DNA of 37,581 nucleotides from Bryobacterales bacterium (GTDB lineage: Bacteria > Acidobacteriota > Terriglobia > Bryobacterales > Bryobacteraceae). Shown here one piece after another: positions 31,857-37,581 of the stretch. Numbering within the stretch: the first letter of the stretch is position 1; each line of letters starts with the position of its first letter. The stretch spans positions 1-37,581 of the forward strand of contig PNAJ01000145.1 of the NCBI GenBank assembly GCA_003170295.1. The letters run 5' to 3'. The notes beneath the pieces were generated by a model, which was not told where the DNA came from, made no database searches, and saw only the letters and a program-made list of their open reading frames with translations. Position numbers and translations under genes: made by a program.

Positions 31857-34800
31857 TCAGCACCGGCCATCGCCGCCCTCAAGGGCCTTCGCAACCGCGG
31901 TTGTAACTTGCGCCGGCGCGGGTCCGCCGCCGAGGCTCGCGAATTCCTCGTAGATGCGGTATTTCTCTTCGACGTCGGCTTGCGCCTGTCGCAGCAATGC
32001 CGCGGCCTCCTGCGGTCGGGTGAGCGCCAGGGCCTGATACCGCAGCTCGTTGTAAGCGTACTCCTTGAACGGAACGGTCGGTCGCGGTGAATCCAACCGA
32101 AAAGGCCTTTCGCCGACCTTGCGCATCGCCGGGTTGTAACGGAACAGGGGCCAATAGCCGCTTGCGGTCGCCAACGCCTGCTGATTCATGCCAAATCGCA
32201 GGTCGAAACCGTGGGCGATGCAATGGCAATACGCAAGGATCAACGAAGTCCCTTCGTACGCCTCCGCCTCGCGGAACGCCTGAAGCGTGTGCTGCGGATT
32301 GGCGCCCATCGCGACCTGCGCCACATAGACGTTGCCATAGGCGATGGCTTGCAGAGCCAGGTCCTTGCGCGCCACGCGCTTACCCGCCGCGGCGAACTTG
32401 GCGATCGCGCCGAGAGGCGTCGCCTTCGATGCTTGGCCTCCGGTGTTCGAATAGACCTCCGTATCGAGCACCAGGATATTTACATTGCTGCCTGTTGCAA
32501 GAACATGGTCGAGGCCGCCATAGCCGATGTCGTACGCCCAACCATCGCCGCCCACGATCCAGATGCTGCGCCGTACCAGATGGTCCACGACCGATAGAAG
32601 GTCGCGTGCCGTTTCATTGCGATCGGCGAGTTTGAGCAGCTTGGTCTTCAGCTCGGCCACGCGAATGTGTTGAGCGCGAATCTCCGATTCCTGCACCTGA
32701 GGCGCCGTCAGAATCGCCGTGATGAACGCCTCTCCCAGCTGGTCTGAGAGGGATTTGAGAAGGCTCCTCGCCATCTCGTCGTGCTTGGTAGCAGCCAAGC
32801 GGAAGCCGAGCCCAAATTCGGCGTTATCCTCAAACAGTGAGTTCGACCACGCGGGACCACGGCCCTCCTGGTTCTTGGTCCAAGGCGTGACGGGAAGATT
32901 GGCGCCATAGATGGAAGAGCAGCCGGTCGCGTTCGCCACCATCATCCTGTCTCCGAACAGTTGCGAGAGCAGCTTGAGATACGGCGTCTCGCCGCACCCC
33001 GCGCAGGCGCCGGAGAACTCGAACAGAGGCTCGAGGAATTGCACACCCCGCACGTTTGAGAAATCCACGCGCGCGCGATCGTTCATCGGAAGGCGCTCGA
33101 AAAACGCGATATTCGCGCGTTCGACCAGGGGAGCCTTCGGTTTCATGTTGATGGCCTTGACGCCGGACTCGACGGGGCTCTCGGCCGGACAACTCTCCAC
33201 ACACAGGCCGCACCCCGTGCAATCCTCCACATAAAACTGAAGGCTGAACTTCACGCCGGGATACCCGCGGGCATTCACTGGAGCCGACTGGAACGATGGC
33301 GGCGCACCCTCCAGCCGCGACTCGTCGAAGTACTTCGCGCGGATGACACTATGCGGGCACACGAAGCTGCACTGCCCGCATTGCACGCAAAGGTCGGATC
33401 GCCAGAGCGGCACCTCTTCGGCGATATTCCGCTTCTCCCAGGCGGCCGTGCCCGACGGCCATGTTCCGTCCACCGGCATCAGGCTCACCGGTATCTGCTC
33501 TCCCAGGCCCTCGAACATCCTGGCGGTTACTTGGCGAACGAATTCGGGCGCCGTTTCCGGCACGATGGGCGGTCGCTCAAACGTGCTGCTGGCCTCGGAG
33601 GGCACCAGGACCTCATGCAACTGGGAGAGTGTAGCGTCCACGGCGTTGAAATTCTGCTGCACCACGTGTTCTCCCTTGGCAGCATAGGTTTTCCTGATGG
33701 AATGCTTGATTTGCGTGATCGCCTCGTCGCGCGGCAGCACGCCCGAAAGAGCGAAAAAGCAGGTCTGAAGCACGGTGTTGGCGCGGTTCTTGAGCCCTAC
33801 CTCCTGGGCGACCCGGCTGGCGTCGATCACGAAGAACCTGAGCTTCCTCTCAATAATCCGTTGCTGCACGGATCGCGGCAGATGATCCCACACCGCTTCT
33901 GGCCCATAGGGGCTGTTGAGAAGAAAAGTGGCCCCGTTGTCCGCGAGCCGCAGGATGTCCTGCCGTTCCAGAAAATGGAACTGGTGGCAACCGACGAAAT
34001 TCGCCGAGCCGATCAGATACGGCGAACGGATAGGTCGGGGCCCAAAACGAAGATGCGAGATTGTCTGGGCGCCGGATTTATGCGAATCGTAGACGAAGTA
34101 CCCTTGGGCGTAGAGGCCTGCGTCCTCGGCGATGATCTTCACGGTGTTCTTGTTGGCACCTACAGTCCCATCGGAGCCGAGGCCGTAGAAAACCGCGCGC
34201 ACCACCTCATCCGGTTCAATCGACCAGTTCGGATCGAACTCAATGCTGGTGTGGGAGACATCATCGTTGATTCCAACGGTGAAACCGTTCCTGGGCTCCG
34301 TCCGTGTCAGTTCGTCGAATACCGCCTTCGCCATGCCCGGACTGAAGTCCTTCGAGGACAACCCGTAACGGCCGCCGACAATCCTCGGCATAGCCTGCCT
34401 TTGGCCACGCGAAAAGGCCTGTGCGAGTGCTTCGATAACATCGAGATATAGAGGCTCGCCCGAGGCCCCGGGTTCCTTAGTTTGCTCGATCACGGCGATG
34501 GCCCGGCAAGTCGGAGGTAGGGCTGCGAGGAGATGCGCCGCTGAAAACGGGCGGAACAACCGCACTTGCATTACGCCGACCTTCTGCCCCATTCGCCGCA
34601 GGGCCTCCGCTGTACCCCGTGCCGTCTCCACGCCCGAGCCCATCAGGATGATTACGCGTTCGGCGTCATCGGGACCCTCATAGTCAAAGAGGCTGTATTG
34701 CCGGCCGGTAAGGTGGGCGAATGCGTCCATTGCTTCCTGGACGATGCCCGGTACCCTAGCGTAAAAAGGATTCACCGTCTCGCGCGCCTGAAAGAAAGTG

Positions 34801-35474
34801 TCCGGGTTTTGGGCGGTACCGCGGATGAAGGGATGCTCGGGGTTGAGCGCGCGAGCCCGATGGGCGCGCACCAGATCATCATCGATCATGGCCCGAAGCT
34901 CGGCATCGCTCAGCAACGTAAGGGTATTCAGCTCGTGAGAGGTCCGAAAGCCGTCGAAAAAATGGAGGAACGGCACCCTCGACTTGAGCGTCGCAGCTTG
35001 CGCGATCAGCGCTGAATCGTGGGCCTCCTGGACGGAACCCGACGACAACATGGCAAAGCCCGTGGAGCGAACCGCCATCACATCTGAGTGGTCGCCGAAG
35101 ATGGAGAGAGCCTGCGTGGCGATCGCGCGCGCGGCGATGTGAAACACCGTTGCGGTCAACTCGCCCGCGATTTTGAACATGTTCGGAATCATCAGCAGCA
35201 GGCCCTGCGATGCCGTGAAGGTCGTCGTCAGCGCGCCAGCCTGAAGCGCGCCATGCACCACCCCGGCGGCGCCCCCTTCGCTCTGCATCTCCTGGACAAC
35301 CGGGACGTTGCCCCAGATATTCGCGACGCCCTGCGCCGACCATTCGTCCGCGAGCTCCGCCATGGTTGACGACGGTGTGATGGGATAAATTCCGCACACC
35401 TCGTTAACGCGGTAGGCCACGTGGGCGACGGCCGTGTTGCCGTCCATCGTCGCGGTTAGGCTGGCTGCATTCAT
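31857..35474 (-). CDS. nifJ: Pyruvate:ferredoxin (flavodoxin) oxidoreductase
   Basis: This 1205-aa single-chain enzyme oxidises pyruvate with CoA to acetyl-CoA and CO2 and passes electrons to ferredoxin. The substrate domain has 'CGIYPITPSSTMAELADEW' near the start. Two [4Fe-4S] motifs follow at about residue 695 ('CVQCGQCSFVCPHS') and 753 ('CTGCGLCVESCPAE'). The next motif is 'GACAGCGETPYLKLLSQLFG' near 820, which contributes to the proximal cluster. The thiamine-diphosphate motif runs from 'GGDGWAYDIGYGGLDHVL' near 977 to 'LDTEVYSNTGGQ'. The length is normal. ATG 35474 overlaps the upstream gene's stop by 4 bases. This oxygen-sensitive chemistry points to anaerobic or microaerobic growth. 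Confidence 0.95.
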   Translation of the reverse strand: MNAASLTATMDGNTAVAHVAYRVNEVCGIYPITPSSTMAELADEWSAQGVANIWGNVPVVQEMQSEGGAAGVVHGALQAGALTTTFTASQGLLLMIPNMFKIAGELTATVFHIAARAIATQALSIFGDHSDVMAVRSTGFAMLSSGSVQEAHDSALIAQAATLKSRVPFLHFFDGFRTSHELNTLTLLSDAELRAMIDDDLVRAHRARALNPEHPFIRGTAQNPDTFFQARETVNPFYARVPGIVQEAMDAFAHLTGRQYSLFDYEGPDDAERVIILMGSGVETARGTAEALRRMGQKVGVMQVRLFRPFSAAHLLAALPPTCRAIAVIEQTKEPGASGEPLYLDVIEALAQAFSRGQRQAMPRIVGGRYGLSSKDFSPGMAKAVFDELTRTEPRNGFTVGINDDVSHTSIEFDPNWSIEPDEVVRAVFYGLGSDGTVGANKNTVKIIAEDAGLYAQGYFVYDSHKSGAQTISHLRFGPRPIRSPYLIGSANFVGCHQFHFLERQDILRLADNGATFLLNSPYGPEAVWDHLPRSVQQRIIERKLRFFVIDASRVAQEVGLKNRANTVLQTCFFALSGVLPRDEAITQIKHSIRKTYAAKGEHVVQQNFNAVDATLSQLHEVLVPSEASSTFERPPIVPETAPEFVRQVTARMFEGLGEQIPVSLMPVDGTWPSGTAAWEKRNIAEEVPLWRSDLCVQCGQCSFVCPHSVIRAKYFDESRLEGAPPSFQSAPVNARGYPGVKFSLQFYVEDCTGCGLCVESCPAESPVESGVKAINMKPKAPLVERANIAFFERLPMNDRARVDFSNVRGVQFLEPLFEFSGACAGCGETPYLKLLSQLFGDRMMVANATGCSSIYGANLPVTPWTKNQEGRGPAWSNSLFEDNAEFGLGFRLAATKHDEMARSLLKSLSDQLGEAFITAILTAPQVQESEIRAQHIRVAELKTKLLKLADRNETARDLLSVVDHLVRRSIWIVGGDGWAYDIGYGGLDHVLATGSNVNILVLDTEVYSNTGGQASKATPLGAIAKFAAAGKRVARKDLALQAIAYGNVYVAQVAMGANPQHTLQAFREAEAYEGTSLILAYCHCIAHGFDLRFGMNQQALATASGYWPLFRYNPAMRKVGERPFRLDSPRPTVPFKEYAYNELRYQALALTRPQEAAALLRQAQADVEEKYRIYEEFASLGGGPAPAQVTTAVAKALEGGDGRC

Positions 35475-37102
35475 ACTGGTTCCGCAATCATCTCGATGGC
35501 ATGACACGGGCACTGCTCGAAGCAAACAGCGCATCCAGTGCATTTGGCGTAGTCATAGCGATACCGCCGTCCCGGTCCCAGTTTGACGATCGCGTCCTCG
35601 GGACACGCAGCGTAGCAAGTGTCGCATTCGAAGCAGTTCCCACAGGAAAGGCAGCGGTGCGCCTCGCGGCGCGCCTCCATTTCGCTCAACCCGGCTACCA
35701 CTTCCTCGAATCCGCTCACACGCTCGGCGAGGCTCAATGTTCGCTGCGCCGCCGGATCGGCATCGCTGTAGACGGGCAGATGCAGCATCCCGAAGCTCAC
35801 CAGAGGGTGCTTTATCGCCGGCTGCCAACGTTCGCCGCGCAGCCACGCGTCAATATGCCGCGCCGCGCGCTTGCCGTGGCCAACCGATACTGTGACCGTC
35901 CGCTCGCCGGCAACCATATCCCCGCCCGCGAAAACGCCCGGATGGCCCGTCATCATATCGTGGCGCACGCTCACTCCTCCATCCGTCGCCACCTCGATGT
36001 CCGGCAACGCCCGCAAGAAACCGCTTTCGGTCTCCTGCCCAAGCGCCAACACGATCGCGTCGGCCTGGAGCGTTTCGTACCGTCCCGTTGGTTGCGGGCG
36101 GCCGGAAGCGTCGAGTTCCATGATCTCGACGGTAAGATCGGACCGGGAGATCTCCTTGATGCTCGTCAGCCACTTGATTCTGACGCCTTCCTCGATCGCC
36201 TCGTCCGCCTCGAAGGCGTGCGCCGGCATGTGCGCCCGATCGCGACGATAAACGATGAGCGCCTCGTCGGCGCCGAGCCGCCTAACCGTGCGCGCCGCGT
36301 CCATCGCGGTATTTCCCGCGCCGTAGACCACCACCCGGCGACCGAGACGCGGCGGTTCACCCGCTTTGACATCGCGCAAGAGCGACACCGCGTCAAGCAC
36401 CCGCACCGCGTCGCGCGCCGGAATATCCACATGCTTGCCCACGCCCGCGCCGATGGCGATGAACACCGCATCAAAACTCCCCTCGGACTTTTCGGCGAGC
36501 AGGTTTTCGACCTTGTGGTTGAGGAGGATACTGACGCCCATCGCTTCGATGCGAGCGATCTCACGCATCAGATCGGCGCGTGGCAGCCGATAAGCCGGAA
36601 TGCCAAAGTGCATCATGCCGCCGGGCAGCGGCCCCGCCTCGCGAATCTCCACCGTGTGCCCCAAGCGCGCTAGATGGTAGCTCGCCGATAGCCCGGCGGG
36701 CCCAGCGCCGATCACCAAAACCCGCTTGCCGGTCGGGGGCATCTCCATCCGGAACGGCCAGTCTTCCTTGGCCGCAAGATCGCCCAGGAAGCGTTCGACG
36801 GCGTGGATGCTGACGGTTGCGTCAAGCTCTCCTCGATTACAGGCGCCTTCGCAGGGGTGGTAGCACACCCGGCCATGCACCGCCGGCATAGGATTGTCTC
36901 GCACAAGCGTCTCCCAAGCCGCACGGTATTTGCCCGCCTGGGCAAGTTCGAGCCAGGCCTGAATGTTCTCCCCCGCTGGACATGCGTTGTTGCAGGGCGG
37001 CATCAAATCCATGTACAAGGGACGCCGAACCCGGACCGGACCTGTCCCCTTGCCTCGGGTCAAATTCACAACAGGCGTCATGTCGCCGAGTTTGGCCATC
37101 AT
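35471..37102 (-). CDS. GltD-like FAD/NAD(P) oxidoreductase with N- and C-terminal Fe-S motifs
   Basis: This 543-aa protein is of the glutamate-synthase small-subunit type. N-terminal cysteines at residues 37-88 ('PPCNNACPAGENIQAWLEL' and 'GRVCYHPCEGAC') bind two [4Fe-4S] clusters. The FAD Rossmann motif is at 130-140 ('VIGAGPAGLSA') and the NAD(P) motif near 257 ('VVVYGAGNTAMDAARTVRRL'). The C-terminus adds 'CLSCGNCFECDTCYAACPED' and 'CTGCAVCFEQCPCHAIEM', a ferredoxin-like tail. No gltB is nearby, so glutamate synthesis is unlikely. Ferredoxin-to-NAD(P) transfer for NifJ is the natural reading. A ribosome site (agggcgg) lies just upstream of ATG 37102, and the nifJ start overlaps the stop. 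Confidence 0.9.
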   Translation of the reverse strand: MMAKLGDMTPVVNLTRGKGTGPVRVRRPLYMDLMPPCNNACPAGENIQAWLELAQAGKYRAAWETLVRDNPMPAVHGRVCYHPCEGACNRGELDATVSIHAVERFLGDLAAKEDWPFRMEMPPTGKRVLVIGAGPAGLSASYHLARLGHTVEIREAGPLPGGMMHFGIPAYRLPRADLMREIARIEAMGVSILLNHKVENLLAEKSEGSFDAVFIAIGAGVGKHVDIPARDAVRVLDAVSLLRDVKAGEPPRLGRRVVVYGAGNTAMDAARTVRRLGADEALIVYRRDRAHMPAHAFEADEAIEEGVRIKWLTSIKEISRSDLTVEIMELDASGRPQPTGRYETLQADAIVLALGQETESGFLRALPDIEVATDGGVSVRHDMMTGHPGVFAGGDMVAGERTVTVSVGHGKRAARHIDAWLRGERWQPAIKHPLVSFGMLHLPVYSDADPAAQRTLSLAERVSGFEEVVAGLSEMEARREAHRCLSCGNCFECDTCYAACPEDAIVKLGPGRRYRYDYAKCTGCAVCFEQCPCHAIEMIAEPV

Positions 37103-37119
37103 TTCCGCCCTCTCATGCC

Positions 37120-37140
37120 CGGGATTGTTTCATTCCCGGC
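37120..37140. promoter_or_regulatory. 21-bp dyad just upstream of the GltD-nifJ operon
   Basis: The sequence ccgggattg-ttt-cattcccgg is an almost perfect inverted repeat: 8 of 9 pairs, 3-base centre. It lies 18-38 bases before the first start codon. Its position suits an operator or the 5' end of the transcript. It does not match the FNR or Rex consensus as I know them. Confidence 0.4.
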
Positions 37141-37208
37141 ACCGCTGCTGTGGATCGTTGTCATAGTTGAACTCCGACGGTTCTTGCTGCCCAACGAGAG
37201 TATCGCAC

Positions 37209-37355
37209 GTGGCGGCGGGCGACCTCGTCACGATCGACTCGGGGCCGTTAGCGGGCGTGTCGGGCGTGGTCAAGAAAACGAAAGGCGCGCTGCGCGTCGT
37301 GGTGAGCGTCGAGATGTTGCGGCGCTCGATCGCGGTGGAGTTGGATGCTCGCGTT
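37209..37355 (+). pseudogene. NusG-like KOW-domain tail fragment
   Basis: The frame reads 'GDLVTIDSGPLAGVSGVVKK', then 'GALRVVVSVEMLRRSIAVEL' and 'DA'. This is the C-terminal KOW domain of NusG/RfaH/UpxY-type transcription factors. The N-terminal NGN domain is absent, and the frame drifts into meaningless sequence after about 49 residues. A gene stump left by a deletion is most likely. Confidence 0.7.
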
Positions 37356-37377
37356 CCGGTAAGCGGCGAGAAAGTGC

Positions 37378-37491
37378 GCAGCCCTGGGGCTGGCGGCGCT
37401 TCTGCTCGCTCTGGTGGCCGCGCTGGCCGGATTTATCCCGGCGCGCCGGGCCTCGCGTCTGGACCCGATGACCGCGTTGCGGGAAGAATAA
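37378..37491 (+). pseudogene. MacB/FtsX-type ABC permease tail fragment
   Basis: Thirty-seven codons end in TAA at 37489-37491. The text 'LLLALVAALAGFIPARRASR', then 'LDPMTALREE', is the last membrane span and C-terminus of MacB-like ABC permeases, abundant in Acidobacteriota. It starts within about 25 bases of the end of the NusG fragment and in a different frame. The two genes were therefore joined by one deletion. Confidence 0.75.
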
Positions 37492-37581
37492 ATTGCTTGT
37501 CAATCGCAAAACATTTTGTGCAACAGTTCGTTACTTTCGTAATCTTGCTGGCGTACGCGTTTTCGCAGCCGATGGAGAATC

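Noticed and set aside
35471..37102. Glutamate synthase small subunit (gltD) proper
   Set aside because: There is no gltB nearby, there is an extra C-terminal ferredoxin-like region, and it is coupled to nifJ.
1..37581. CRISPR array or retron-type repeat
   Set aside because: No regularly spaced direct repeats of 23-40 bp and no cas or reverse-transcriptase motif were seen.

Overview
The window looks like the accessory part of a GC-rich soil-bacterium chromosome, most likely Acidobacteriota (Bryobacter/Solibacter-like). This rests on gene style only: a Tat-exported type B carboxylesterase with glycine-rich loops, compact replication islands, many gene stumps, and an ATP-sulfurylase/sulfotransferase set. 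No rRNA, tRNA or core marker is present, so the phylum is an inference.

Layout. (1) 1-3.1 kb: a phage-like accessory module with an HTH/terminase-like start, a DUF3489 protein, a ParB-like/beta-class DNA methyltransferase and a serine recombinase. (2) 3.2-9.5 kb: carboxylesterase, then a sulfate-activation locus (cysD, cysNC and a broken PHP phosphatase), then a divergent sulfotransferase. (3) About 9.9-17.6 kb: an integrative element. A tyrosine integrase and an excisionase lie at the right end. A four-gene replication operon (small hypothetical, sigma-like, CHC2/Toprim primase, AAA ATPase) fills the left. In the middle sits a two-gene cargo: a 583-aa QueC-like PP-loop protein with long extensions, coupled to a 253-aa protein that begins Met-Gly. 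This cargo is the best candidate for an undescribed, probably antiphage, system. (4) 18.3-26.0 kb: a tightly coupled, visibly more GC-rich six-gene operon for a group 4 membrane [NiFe] hydrogenase (hyfBCEFG plus a ferredoxin-small-subunit fusion). (5) 26.1-30.8 kb: a graveyard with an LRAT fragment, an intact DUF4238 gene, a collapsed type I restriction locus (hsdS and hsdR stumps), a methyltransferase tail next to IS21-like end repeats, and an outer-membrane barrel tail. (6) 30.85-37.1 kb: an operon of GltD-like flavoprotein, nifJ (pyruvate:ferredoxin oxidoreductase) and a dihydroorotate-dehydrogenase-like protein. (7) 37.2-37.5 kb: a NusG-tail stump abutting an ABC-permease tail.

How the genes fit together. 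Regions 4 and 6 could form a low-oxygen route in which NifJ makes reduced ferredoxin from pyruvate, the GltD-like and PyrD-like proteins exchange electrons with NAD(P)H, and the Hyf-type complex releases them as H2 while moving ions. No maturation genes or formate dehydrogenase are in the window. Region 2 makes PAPS (CysD/CysNC) and uses it (sulfotransferase). The PHP gene next to it may once have removed the by-product pAp. Region 3 is a self-contained mobile element whose cargo uses a nucleobase-biosynthesis fold in a setting where a housekeeping role is unlikely.
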